A stretch of DNA of 64,000 nucleotides from Rhynchopus sp. YZ270_cl-10 (Eukaryota; Euglenozoa; Diplonemea; Diplonemida; Diplonemidae): positions 372,001-436,000 of the forward strand of contig OZ037854.1 in assembly GCA_964035575.1 (NCBI GenBank). Reading direction: 5' to 3'. Shown piece by piece: positions 52,078 to 61,590 of this stretch. The translations under genes were made by a program, and so were the position numbers. The notes under the pieces were generated by a model. It saw only the letters and a list, made by a program, of their open reading frames with translations. It searched no databases and was not told where the DNA came from. How positions within the stretch are numbered: the stretch's first letter is position 1; each line of letters begins with the position of its first letter.

Positions 52078-53979
52078 ATGTCTTCAAGCTTCGAGGAGCT
52101 GCTGAAGAAGGCCAATGTCCTTAAGACTAAGGCAAAGTCCCCTCTCGTGCGCCAGCGGCTCATCGCGATCTTGGATTTACTCCTCGATCTCGCCTGTGAC
52201 GACGAGGACGCTGGCCCCGCCCCCGCTAAACGGGCAAGGCTGGACACGGCGCCACCCCCGCCCCCTACAACGACGAACAGCAACAACAACAACAACAACA
52301 CCCCTACTACGAACGACGACGATGCCTCACCACCCAAAGAGGCTAAGAAGAAGCCCGCACCGAAGGCACCGAAGAAGAAGAATGGCTGGGTCCACGTGAA
52401 GGACACCCGCACCAACTCCTCGGCAGCAAAGAAGACGGCAGGTGCCCCGACGCAGCCCCCAACGACGCAGGCGCTGCAACTGCGGCAAGAGGACTGGGGC
52501 ATCCCCGTGAAGGTGCCCGCTGATTTTGACGGCGACGCGCCACCAGCGAACGGGGTCATCCTTCTACCCAAGGAGGCTACCGAGGCAGAGCGGATTGAGT
52601 GGGTGACCCGCTTGAAGGGCTTGGCAAAGCTGAACGGCGGAGCTTACGCGGTACTCTCCTTCAGGCCTCTGTCCGCGTCACCGAAGGAGGAGCACAAGGA
52701 TCCGATGCTCTTTAGCAAAGGAGACCTGACCGTGTGCCGCGACGTGTACCTCTGGTACGTGGGAGTGCAGTCGACGCCGAAGCTGCAGTATGCGCAAGCG
52801 GAGGTGACGGACTCCACCACCGTGATCCACGGAGTTGTCGAGAAGAAGACCCTCAGCGCCTCGACGGTCAAACTTCTGGAGGACAAGAAGACCTGCGACT
52901 CCGCCATAGCGGCGTTGGTGAAGCGTGCGACGAAGCAGCTGGATGTGGTTACTGCGCATAACCGCATCTTCAACCTCTTCAACTACAAGGACAAGGCCCT
53001 GGTATCAGTGCGCGTGCCAGCGGAGAGAAAGATGGACCTGCTGCGCAGTAGTGGGAAGTACGGTCTGTTCTGGCGCACTACATCGTATGTGAAGGGAGGG
53101 TATGCAGAGCCTGTCTTCTGGTTCAAGTCCGAGGCGACGGTGAAGGATGCGCTGCGTGTGCACGAAGCGGTGAAGAGCGATGGTGTCGTTTGGTCCGGCA
53201 ACCGGTACGGCTTGAGGATGAGCAGCATCGACGACCTGCCTAAGTTCCGCACAGCAGCTGGCAACTTGGCGTGCGAACCTCGTGACGAAGCGATGCAGCT
53301 GTACGAAGTGCGTGGTGCCTCTTCCACAGAGGAGGCGGATGATGTGATGCGCTCGCTGAGGACGCAGTGGGAGTGCGCCTCCCGCAAGACGTACCGATCG
53401 GGGAGATTCTTAGTGATCATTGTCGAGAGCACGACTGCCCCCCAATGGTCGGTCTTCCGCCGCGGTAGCAAGTCGTCACTCCACGTCACAGCATGCACCA
53501 AGGAGGCTCTGCGCAACAAGAAGAGCAAAGCCATGAAGTTCATTGGGACGGTGCAAAAGCAGAAGGTGACTCTCTCGATGGAGGACTTCCCGCCACTGAG
53601 CCCCGACCCCGCCAATACGATCAGGGGCGTGAAGCGTTCTGCGTCCGGACAGCCTGCACCTACACCGACACCGGCAACAGCCGACGCTCCCACCTCCATC
53701 TTCCAAAGGCTGGGAACCGCAATGTTCACCTCTCTCTCACGGTCCCGAGACAGGGAGGATATGAAAGAGGACGTGGATCTGCCTGACGCCGACTCGACGG
53801 AGGGTGAGGAGGAGGATGCGCATGTGCACGACTGGACACAGGCGGGCACAGTGTTAGTGAAGGCAACGGACGCCACTTGTGCATGCTGTACTAGTTCGAT
53901 ACCGGTGTCCCACGGTGCGAAGAAGTGCCCAGGATGCGACGCACTCATCTGTGCCACGTGCTTCGGCAACAGCCAGTGA
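52078..53979 (+). CDS. LINE ORF1 protein with C-terminal zinc ribbon
   Basis: 633 residues. The N-terminal 50 residues are helical, followed by a low-complexity Pro/Thr/Asn and Lys-rich linker (about 55-105). Residues about 130-510 form a globular region with repeated alpha/beta character, possibly RRM-like, as in other LINE ORF1 proteins. At about 600-630 comes a four-Cys-pair ribbon, CACCTSS...KKCPGCDALICATCF. It probably binds the element RNA to form the transposition complex. The stop codon is TGA followed by C (TGACTT), and the same frame stays open beyond it into ORF2, so some readthrough could yield a fusion of about 2,100 residues. The ORF1 role is known for LINEs; readthrough is inference. 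Confidence 0.85.
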   Translation: MSSSFEELLKKANVLKTKAKSPLVRQRLIAILDLLLDLACDDEDAGPAPAKRARLDTAPPPPPTTTNSNNNNNNTPTTNDDDASPPKEAKKKPAPKAPKKKNGWVHVKDTRTNSSAAKKTAGAPTQPPTTQALQLRQEDWGIPVKVPADFDGDAPPANGVILLPKEATEAERIEWVTRLKGLAKLNGGAYAVLSFRPLSASPKEEHKDPMLFSKGDLTVCRDVYLWYVGVQSTPKLQYAQAEVTDSTTVIHGVVEKKTLSASTVKLLEDKKTCDSAIAALVKRATKQLDVVTAHNRIFNLFNYKDKALVSVRVPAERKMDLLRSSGKYGLFWRTTSYVKGGYAEPVFWFKSEATVKDALRVHEAVKSDGVVWSGNRYGLRMSSIDDLPKFRTAAGNLACEPRDEAMQLYEVRGASSTEEADDVMRSLRTQWECASRKTYRSGRFLVIIVESTTAPQWSVFRRGSKSSLHVTACTKEALRNKKSKAMKFIGTVQKQKVTLSMEDFPPLSPDPANTIRGVKRSASGQPAPTPTPATADAPTSIFQRLGTAMFTSLSRSRDREDMKEDVDLPDADSTEGEEEDAHVHDWTQAGTVLVKATDATCACCTSSIPVSHGAKKCPGCDALICATCFGNSQ

Positions 53980-56900
53980 CTTGAGCCGCAACACGTTAAA
54001 CACGTGTCAACCACGAATCAGCAGCGACTTGTCACCTCCGGTAGCGTTCACCCACACCCCGGACCCAAGAAAGCCACGCCATCTGGCAAGACCGGTACGC
54101 ACAACAACCGCACAGCCGGCCCACCAGCAGCGAAGAAACAGCGCACCGCTGCCGCCAGCACAGGACCACCTTTGTCTGCCGTACCACCTACAAGCGAAGG
54201 CTGCATAACAGTCACCACCTGCAACGTCACATCATACGCGAACCACGCTGCCTGCACGCTTGCGTTGAACAGCACAGTGCTTTGCCTGCAGGAAGTGAAG
54301 CTGACGGAAGAAGGTGCCCGCAGGATGGAAGCCGACCTCCCGCCTGTCTGGAAGCCACTTTGGGGCAGTCCGCAGCCTGGATACATGCTTGCAGGTATAC
54401 GCCACCCCACCATTGCGGAGAGGGGCGGTGTAGCCACACTAGTGCGCAGACCCTCGAGCGCATTCCATGACAATACGCTGAACGACCTCAACCTGTACCA
54501 AGACAGGATACAGCTCACGCGTCTGGCCCTGGGGGCGGGTGGCGTGTTCCTGTATATCTTCAACGTGTACGCTCACTCAGGCTCTAAAGGAGGGAGGAAG
54601 AAGGATCGCGAGAAACTTCTGCACTGCGTCCTCAACACCATGCCAAATGCTCTAGGGAAGGACGTGCCGGTGGTTGTGTGCGGTGACCTGAACACCTCTG
54701 CCTCTGCGTCGTACATTCTGCGGGAAGCGGTGAAGTCTGGGTGGACTGACGCTGCTGTGGTGCAGGCCCAAAGGCTCGGTTGTGTCCCTCCTCCAACCTT
54801 CATGCGACGCGACTCTGAAGGTACGCGAATTGACCACGTACTGCTGAATGGGGTGGCGGCCGCTGCTTTGTCCAGGTGTACGACGCACCACGTGGGAGTA
54901 CCGCAGCACAGCGCTGTCACTGTGGAGATCTCTCTTGCCGCCTTCACACAACTAGTCTACCGATTTGTTGTACCGAAGGATCTGTCGATGGTGAAGCCTG
55001 ACCTGAGTGTGCAGAGATCAGCACAATGCGCCGCTCTCCTGGCTGCGAAGGGCTTCCACGAAGCTGAAGCACGTCTGGACGTACATGACATGTGGAATGC
55101 GGTGTCGCAGGCTAGTGAGGAGTACCTACTTCTGTGTGCGAGAGACGATGGCATCCCCACGAATCGTGGCCACCGTGGCCGTGGTGAGGTGAGGCAGCCG
55201 GTGCAGAAAACGATCGCAGCCCCGACGACGAAATACTCGACAGGTGCAGCACCCCCTCGACAGGTGGAGCTGGCCCGCCTGGCGAATATGTCTCTGGAGC
55301 TCCAGATTCAACTAAAGAGACTGGCGAATGGGGGGATCACCGTGTTGGAGCACAAGACTTACTGCCTGTGGGCATCGACACTCCGGAAATGCAAGGAACT
55401 GCGTGTGCGTGACCTGTCTGTGGACGACCTCCCCCTGGGCATAGCAGAGCAGCTGACGCTAGCAGCGGACCTCCACACTACCTCTGCGACACTGGCGAGT
55501 GACCTGGGCAGGGACAATCGAGTCTACAGGGAAAGTCAACAGAAACTGAAGGCGGTGCACAACTTCGACGTGGACCGGAAGAAGCTCACGGCCTTCTGCA
55601 GGGGTACCCTGCCGGACGATCTGCTGGCTGTGGCTAGAAGAGATGGTACCCTGACGGCCAACGCACAAGAGATGGATGCCATCCTCCAGGAAGAGTGGAA
55701 ATCTGTATTCCAGCTCTACCGCGAGTGCCCTGAACCGGAGTATGACGACTTTGATGCTGTGTTTGGGAAACATGTAGCGAAGCACAACATGGATTTGCTC
55801 CCTCTCACTGGGGAGGATCTGGACCGCGTTCTGCAGAGTAAGAAGAAGTCTGGCGCATGTGGTGTCGATGGGTGGCGCATGGGTGAGCTGAAACGCCTTC
55901 CTGTGGTCCTGCTGAATGCCTTTGCCACAACGTTCAACGAGATCGAAGAATCCGGCACGTGGCCTGAAGCGTTGCTAACTGCGATCGTGACTCTCACTCC
56001 AAAGGGAGAGGGTAAGGACCCGCTGGACCACCGCCCGATCACCGTGACGAGCAGTGTCTACAGACTCTGGGCGTCAGCACGAGTACGTAGCATCCAGAAG
56101 TGGCAAGAAACCTGGATTCACAAGGACCAACACGGCTTCCGCCCTCGCCACGGGGCTCACAACGTCCTGTTCGACATCTGCACGCAGCTGGAAGACGCAC
56201 TGTCTGGCGGAGAACCGCTGTACGGCCTGGCACTTGACTTTGCTAAATGCTTTGACCGTGTTCCCCAGAAGCTTACCCTTGAGCTCGCAGCACGACTAGG
56301 GCTACACCCCCGCATTCTGCAGCCGCTCCGCACCATGTACGAGCAACTGCAACGTAGGTTCCAGCTTCCACTTGGCGTGGGTACCTCGTTCAGAGTGACG
56401 AACGGCATCCTCCAGGGATGCCCCATCAGCGTCGTCTTGATCAATGCGCTGGTCGCAGTGCTGCTGAAGGACCTGGACAGCTGCAAGAACACCTGCTCAC
56501 GTGCGTACGCGGACGACATCACCCTCCTGTCACGGAAGTCGATGAACAGCTTAGAGCCATGCCTGCGCATTGTGGAGAGGTTCTGTGCCATCACCGGCAT
56601 GAAACTTAACGACATCAAAACCGTTGCATTTGGATCACGTGAGAGCTTCACCAGCACTCTTGTCTCGAACACAGGTCACAGATACAAAACATTGGTGAAG
56701 GTCAAGATCCTAGGGGTCTACCTCTACTGCTCGAAGCACTCTCGACGGTCCTCTCCGGAACGAGTCCGCAAGGCCGTTGCAGCCCTACAACGCCTACGAT
56801 GTATGCCGCTGGCTTTCTACCACAAGTATAGAATTGTGTCAGAATGCATCCTCCCGGGTGCGCTGTATGAGGTCCCGTACGCCCTGCCCTCGCAGTCTAG

Positions 56901-58368
56901 CTTGAAGGAACTCTCCACCGCCGTCAACACCTGCCTCTGGGGCAGTGACTATGGGACGCGCGCAGGCCTCGCAATACGCACCGTTTTATTGAAGAGCCAC
57001 CGCACTGACCCGGCTGCCATCATCTGCAACCGGTCCATGAACGTCGTGCTTGACCACATAGCATTTGACGCAACACTGAGAGAACGATGCCTGTCGATCT
57101 ACAAGAGGTACAACGCAGGAGGAGGCTGGGACTTCCGCCCCCACGGGCCGGTCGGCAACATGACCTCCACTAGCATACTGACAGGCGTGAGATGGTGTGA
57201 CGACCTAACAACCGTTACGGAGCTCTCGAGTGCACCCGTGGAAGAAGAGAAGACACACGCCCTAGGTCTTCTCGCGCCAGGTGAACGACACCACGCCATT
57301 CGCGAAATCGTCCGACGACAGAAGTTCACAGATCTTGCCTTGGACAGACCGACTTACGACGGCGCTCAATACGGTGTCAACCTCGCCGACACCACGTACC
57401 TGCACGACCAACTGCAGTGGTCCCACCCCCTACTAGCTTACCGCCTCCGCCGTATCATCTGCGATGGGATACTCTACGCGCACCCTACGGTGCTGTGCCT
57501 ATACGAGTCAACAAAGAGAGGTGGCATACACCTCGAAGCGAACCAGTGCCCCTTATGCCTCACACCAACCACCGGGCTGGCGAAGCACCTGCTGTGGACT
57601 TGCCCGCACACTGTGTCTGCTAACGTGAAGGAAGCGCACCGCCCTCTCCTCGACAGGATCGGCCCGAACACCCCGAGTTGCCTGGCTATGCATGGCATAG
57701 CTCCCACGAACACGCCCAAGCACGTAGTAACCGACATGCAGAGATACCTGCTGGACGTCACCACCGCAGTAGATGATCACCTGTCCTCGCGGACGACCAC
57801 AGCGCCTGCACGCCACCCATGGCGTATGGACTTTGAAGTGTTCGATGCGCCCCCATACCAGGAGGCCATCTACCGGCAGCTCGCCCCTTTCTTTGGGAAG
57901 GACGATGACCCGCGATGCAAGCAGAAGCGCCGCGAACTGAAAAATATGCTCCAATGGGCCTCCTCCCTGAAATGGAGTACTGCCAACCTGCCTGTGACAT
58001 GCGTGGAACTTGCCATTGACTTGGAAATTTTCCACAGGATCTACGTTCTCCGGCCAACCTCTAACATTAGAGAACGGGCCGCCGCCTTGCGCACATTGCT
58101 CAACAAGCTTCACCGCCTGTGCAAAGCCCTTGGGATTCAAAACCCATTTCCTGCATCTGCCATCTCCTCCTCACGGGGCCTCCGGTCCATTGGCGCACCC
58201 GGACTTATTGGCTACGACCGTCGCCCAGTTTTTACGTACCCGCGCTACACCATGCACATGCTCGAACACGTCATCGTACGTGCCAAAATTACGAACTCCG
58301 GCTGGGGAAATGATATCATCCCTGACAACAAACTTGTAGAAGCCAGCGCAGCTGATGCTGTGCGATAA
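53980..58368 (+). CDS. LINE ORF2: APE endonuclease and reverse transcriptase
   Basis: About 1,460 codons open directly after the ORF1 stop. The first ATG (54325) lies inside the endonuclease, so translation must begin by readthrough, reinitiation or a non-AUG codon such as the GTG at 54004. Counting from that GTG: a weak 2A-like SGSVHPHPGP near 16-26; APE endonuclease with TTCNVTS, LQEVKL, GDLNTS (about 227), GTRIDHVL (about 272) and PQHSAV (about 300); reverse transcriptase with LDFAKCFD (about 743), GILQGCPIS (about 802) and AYADD (about 834); and a CPLC...HLLWTC zinc knuckle near 1182. No RNase H domain is seen. It nicks target DNA and copies the RNA there. All catalytic motifs look intact. 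Confidence 0.9.
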   Translation, partial: LEPQHVKHVSTTNQQRLVTSGSVHPHPGPKKATPSGKTGTHNNRTAGPPAAKKQRTAAASTGPPLSAVPPTSEGCITVTTCNVTSYANHAACTLALNSTVLCLQEVKLTEEGARRMEADLPPVWKPLWGSPQPGYMLAGIRHPTIAERGGVATLVRRPSSAFHDNTLNDLNLYQDRIQLTRLALGAGGVFLYIFNVYAHSGSKGGRKKDREKLLHCVLNTMPNALGKDVPVVVCGDLNTSASASYILREAVKSGWTDAAVVQAQRLGCVPPPTFMRRDSEGTRIDHVLLNGVAAAALSRCTTHHVGVPQHSAVTVEISLAAFTQLVYRFVVPKDLSMVKPDLSVQRSAQCAALLAAKGFHEAEARLDVHDMWNAVSQASEEYLLLCARDDGIPTNRGHRGRGEVRQPVQKTIAAPTTKYSTGAAPPRQVELARLANMSLELQIQLKRLANGGITVLEHKTYCLWASTLRKCKELRVRDLSVDDLPLGIAEQLTLAADLHTTSATLASDLGRDNRVYRESQQKLKAVHNFDVDRKKLTAFCRGTLPDDLLAVARRDGTLTANAQEMDAILQEEWKSVFQLYRECPEPEYDDFDAVFGKHVAKHNMDLLPLTGEDLDRVLQSKKKSGACGVDGWRMGELKRLPVVLLNAFATTFNEIEESGTWPEALLTAIVTLTPKGEGKDPLDHRPITVTSSVYRLWASARVRSIQKWQETWIHKDQHGFRPRHGAHNVLFDICTQLEDALSGGEPLYGLALDFAKCFDRVPQKLTLELAARLGLHPRILQPLRTMYEQLQRRFQLPLGVGTSFRVTNGILQGCPISVVLINALVAVLLKDLDSCKNTCSRAYADDITLLSRKSMNSLEPCLRIVERFCAITGMKLNDIKTVAFGSRESFTSTLVSNTGHRYKTLVKVKILGVYLYCSKHSRRSSPERVRKAVAALQRLRCMPLAFYHKYRIVSECILPGALYEVPYALPSQSSLKELSTAVNTCLWGSDYGTRAGLAIRTVLLKSHRTDPAAIICNRSMNVVLDHIAFDATLRERCLSIYKRYNAGGGWDFRPHGPVGNMTSTSILTGVRWCDDLTTVTELSSAPVEEEKTHALGLLAPGERHHAIREIVRRQKFTDLALDRPTYDGAQYGVNLADTTYLHDQLQWSHPLLAYRLRRIICDGILYAHPTVLCLYESTKRGGIHLEANQCPLCLTPTTGLAKHLLWTCPHTVSANVKEAHRPLLDRIGPNTPSCLAMHGIAPTNTPKHVVTDMQRYLLDVTTAVDDHLSSRTTTAPARHPWRMDFEVFDAPPYQEAIYRQLAPFFGKDDDPRCKQKRRELKNMLQWASSLKWSTANLPVTCVELAIDLEIFHRIYVLRPTSNIRERAAALRTLLNKLHRLCKALGIQNPFPASAISSSRGLRSIGAPGLIGYDRRPVFTYPRYTMHMLEHVIVRAKITNSGWGNDIIPDNKLVEASAADAVR

Positions 58369-58370
58369 CG

Positions 58371-58425
58371 AATATGATAAGGTGACTAAGCACGAGAGGC
58401 TTAGGATCATCTTATAAACTTTTCT
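58371..58425 (+). repeat. LINE-tail module, reference copy
   Basis: The 3' end of the full LINE, overlapping nothing but its own 3'UTR. The stem-like CTAAGCACGAGAGGCTTAG (CTAAGC / GCTTAG arms) may be the structure recognised by the reverse transcriptase. All other tail copies are compared with this one. Confidence 0.75.
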
Positions 58426-58657
58426 TTATTTTCTTTCTCCCAAACTTCCATTTTTTTTTTAGACGATGTTCGCAGATGAGCGACGCATTTATCTTTCAAG
58501 GGGTTTCTTTTTGAAAGATGCGAGCCAATTGGCTTGCGCTTTTTGCATTATCAACTTTGCCCCTCTTTTTTTTGGTGGCAAAGTAGCGAGAGACTAAGGC
58601 CCGTCTTTAGCACCTTTTTTTTTCTCTCTTTTTATTTTATTTTTATGATCTCAATAC
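58426..58657. other. Short spacer with SINE-like fragment
   Basis: Contains a diverged core near 58485-58600 (GTTCGCAGATGAGCGACGCA, TTTTGCATTATCAACTTTGC, AGCGAGAGACTAAGGC) and T-runs. No gene. Confidence 0.45.
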
Positions 58658-59220
58658 CAGGGCAGGAGCTTGGAATATGGGTTTGGGGCAAAATCGGGTC
58701 AAATTCTGTTAAATCGGGTCAGGTCCCGAGCTTTTCCGCCTTCGGCGGAAAAGCTCTTGTGAAGACAAACACATGCAGAATGAGAAGGCGCGTTTCACAA
58801 AATGGTACACGTTGATGATACACAAGTGTTGCACCATCCCCGCGGAATGCATGTTGCCCTTGACACTGGCGGTGAGGTCATCAAGGTAGGGTTGCGCAAT
58901 GGAGGTGTGGAATGTGTGTAGGCCCTCGCCAGTTCAGGTACTCTCTCTGGGCAGGTGTCCCTTCGAGCAAACGTCGGAGGGCGTTCCGTATCCCCGGCAA
59001 GACTTGCCACTGTCTGAGCCCCTCTTTTGGTGTGTCACCCAGCGAGTTGATCCAATTCTCAGACCCCCTCATGCGACAAGTAGAGTACCCTATTTTTTGG
59101 ATTTTTTCCCTCAAAAATCTATAGTTTTTTTTTTTTTTTTTGCCCTGACCCGTTTTTTTCCATGGGGCCGAAGGAAATCGGGTCAATCTGACCCGATTTA
59201 ACCCCCAAGCTCCTCCCCTG
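58658..59220. mobile_element. hAT-like MITE
   Basis: The ends are inverted repeats CAGGGCAGGAGCTTGG (58658-58673) and CCAAGCTCCTCCCCTG (59205-59220), with one mismatch. They are flanked by the direct 8-base repeat CTCAATAC (58650-58657 and 59221-59228). An 8-bp target duplication with CAGGG ends is the hAT signature. Subterminal AATCGGGTCA motifs recur on both sides. The 563-bp body has no transposase frame, so it is non-autonomous. The perfect target duplication suggests a fairly recent insertion. Confidence 0.85.
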
Positions 59221-59228
59221 CTCAATAC

Positions 59229-59551
59229 CACTCTATGGTGACGTATTTAGGGGGGAAAAGGTGCACGGTGTCGTCTGTAAAACACCCTCCTTCGCCGCCT
59301 TTACGTTAATTTGGATTTGTAGATTCCTTTCTTTTAAAGGAACTCTCTTCCGTCTATCACACTACCAATAGGGGGATACGCAACAAAAAAAAAAAAAAAA
59401 AAAAAACGCACAAATCCTTGCAACCGACCCTTTTTTTTGAAGCCCGAAACAAACACAGCCTCTCTCCCCCTTTCAACTTTTTATCAAGCCCCTCTAAACC
59501 CTTCCCTATCACCTACACCAAGACCCCTTTCCCCATATCACTCCTTATCAA
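59229..59551. other. Upstream region of the PH/CAAX gene
   Basis: Contains a 25-base A run (59385-59406) and then pyrimidine-rich sequence with several CA-rich stretches up to the ATG. No gene or repeat recognised. Confidence 0.45.
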
Positions 59552-60921
59552 ATGGCAGCTAGGCCAGGACTGTACCAAGTGGATGCTCCTGTTTTTGAGA
59601 AGGATGCGGCTCCGTCGTTTAATAGTAATAAACAGGTGAATTTTTCGTGGGATTCGCCGCAGAAGCCTTTGCGGGCACCAAGCTTTTCGCCTCCACCGCC
59701 GAATGGGGAGCCTGTGGTGCAGTTGGGGATGGGGATGGACACGTGGCGGCGTGCGCGGACGGCGCGGAAGGTAGGGTTTAGTGAGGAGACAGAGGTGCAT
59801 CATATGCCCACGTCGCCGCCGACAAGCTTGATGGATGCGTCTCGTGGGGATGAGTTTGGGTCGGATGTGCATGAGTCGTGCTCGTCGGCGACGATGCCTC
59901 CGTCGGATATGTCCATGCTCATGTCGCCTGCACCGCAGATGTATTCGTCTCCCGGAGTGCATCAGTCACCTCCACCAGTGCAGCAGCAGGTGCGTGCGCC
60001 AGCGATAGACCCAAGGCAACACCCCGCAACACCATTCGTCTGTGAAACCCTGCAGGCTGCAGGGAAAAATGCAAACCCAGATGCATATTCGGGGTTAGGA
60101 GGTATTGTGTGGGGGGGGTTGTTTTTTAGAGGTGTAGTGTGTCGTATCGGCCTCTCGTTTTGTGGAAGGTGTGGGTGGGTGGGTGGGTGGGTGGGTTGGG
60201 TGGTCTATAACATTTTTTTCTCAAAGTCATTTAGTAGGGGGGGTGTTAAGATCTTTATGTATGGTGATACTCCAAATATGTTTGGTAAAAAAAGGCGCCA
60301 GATTCCCCCAAAAAATCTGCCTTATTTGGACTCTAAGTTTCTTGAAATATCATATTTCTACCTACAGGTCATCCCGGTACTTATCCCGCATTTTTTCAAC
60401 GTGAAGGACTTGATGGGATCCACGCTTTGCGTAACGGAGTCTACATTACGATGTTCGAAGGGGACGGGCCTTATGAGAAGTTCATCCGATTGGGGACGTG
60501 CGCGACGCAAGGGGTGCCGTGTTTTGTGGTCTCGAACCGACCTGACTCGGAAGGGACGAGCGTGGTGCGCATCCCGCTTGCGGAGCTGGTCGGGGTGCAG
60601 GGTGGGGCAGGGAACCCAACGTTCCGGAACCACTTTGCGCAAGAAGGTTTTGTCAAGGGTGTGAGCGTTGCCAGTAGACGGACGCTCCACCCAACCCGTC
60701 TCTGCTTTACACTGTGGTTCAAATATATAAACGGCTGCCGTGGCATCAACTGCGCTGCAGTGAACAATACATTTTACGATACAGTCGTGTCAGCCATGCA
60801 CGCCCTCCGATGCATCAATACAGAGAACAATCACATTGTCGGGCAAGACAACGCAACAGGCGCGCAAAATGCGCAAACCCATATGACAAAAAAGAAAAAG
60901 GGTGACTGCGTTATACTGTGA
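59552..60921 (+). CDS. PH-like domain protein with CAAX prenylation tail, two exons
   Basis: Exons 59552-60101 and 60368-60921. The donor GAG/GTATTG and acceptor CTACAG join in phase 1 to give about 367 residues. The first 180 residues are disordered and rich in Pro, Ser, Met and Gln. Residues about 195-330 have the layout of a pleckstrin-homology-like domain of the kind found beside RCC1 repeats or PLC: GVYITMFEGDGPYEKFIRLG, then CFVVSNRPDSEGTSVVRIPL, AELVGVQGG, FRNHF, LCFTLWFKY and a C-terminal helix (YDTVVSAMHALR). The protein ends KKKKGDCVIL, a polybasic stretch and a CaaL box that predicts geranylgeranylation and membrane attachment. It is probably a peripheral membrane signalling or lipid-binding protein. 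The CAAX box is seen directly; the PH-like fold is inferred. Confidence 0.7.
60170..60205 (+). repeat. GGGT run in intron
   Basis: Seven GGGT/GGTGGGT units in the intron of the PH/CAAX gene, able to form a G-quadruplex in DNA or transcript. A similar run is at 25027-25051. Confidence 0.5.
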
Positions 60922-61127
60922 AATGGTAAAAAAAAACGTCTTCTTTCTTTGGAAAGAAAAGTGGAGTTTCGTGAGACTGCCAGATTCTTTTAGATAATTG
61001 TTTTCAGAAATAAAATAATGGGGATATTATCAACGCCTTCATCAAGGCGTTTGGGAGCGGATGGGAGGGGTAAACCAGACTCTAAAAAAAATTCGTTTAT
61101 TTTTTGGCCGCGGAGAACCAGTAACTG

Positions 61128-61180
61128 CGTCTCGCCGATGAACGGTGAGGCGTTTGGACTTTCAACTTCTCTCTCTCTCT
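61128..61180 (+). repeat. SINE-core module
   Basis: CTGCGTCTCGCCGATGAACG, GTGAGGCGTTTGGACTTTCA. Confidence 0.6.
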
Positions 61181-61204
61181 CTTTTTTTTTCTCCTTTGTG
61201 TGCA

Positions 61205-61285
61205 GCACTCCGGGGTCCGATTATCCACGGAGTGTCAGTGCTTGCCTCCCAGAGGCGTTTTGCACTTTCAACTTCTCTATTTTTT
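61205..61285 (+). repeat. SINE head and core
   Basis: GGGGTCCGATTATCCACGGA (degenerate B box), GTGTCAGTGCTTGCCTCCCA, GAGGCGTTTTGCACTTTCAA. Together with the copy at 61128 it forms a tandem pair. Confidence 0.6.
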
Positions 61286-61499
61286 CTTTTCCCTCGGTGT
61301 TTTTGCACCTGAATTTTCAACCTGAATCTTTCTTTTAATGGCACGTGTTCTCATTTCCGTTACCCAATCCACCTTTCTCTCACATGTGTATCGAGAGTCT
61401 GAGACTCGTTGACCACATTGCCAGAAGGCCGAATCATACCTCCCTTTTTTAGAAAGATGGTGCATATTACTATACGGGAGAGTCGAAGGTTCATCTTAT

Positions 61500-61590
61500 T
61501 TGTGAACCGCCTCCGTTCTCTTACGGTACAGACTACTCACGTCCCACCCTTTGCATGAGCACGACTGTGTTTTAGCACGTTTCAACTACT
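61500..61590 (-). repeat. Decayed relative of 28155-28245
   Basis: GTGAACCGCCTCCGTTCTCT, CCACCCTTTGCATGAGC and GCACGTTTCAACTACT parallel the block at 28155-28245, which on the minus strand encodes part of a Cys/His-rich frame. Confidence 0.5.

Larger units (their letters stand above)
51745..58425 (+). mobile_element. APE-type LINE (non-LTR retrotransposon), full coding length
   Basis: Contains a 5'UTR of uncertain start (about 51745), ORF1 52078-53979, ORF2 reading through to 58368 and a 57-base 3' end carrying the tail module GGTGACTAAGCACGAGAGGC...CTTATAAAC. ORF1 and ORF2 occupy the same frame and are separated by one TGA. No poly(A) follows the tail and no target duplication was found. 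Truncated 3' ends of the same family occur through the window (62119-62195 includes the last coding bases). Intact frames suggest a young, possibly active copy. Confidence 0.9.
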
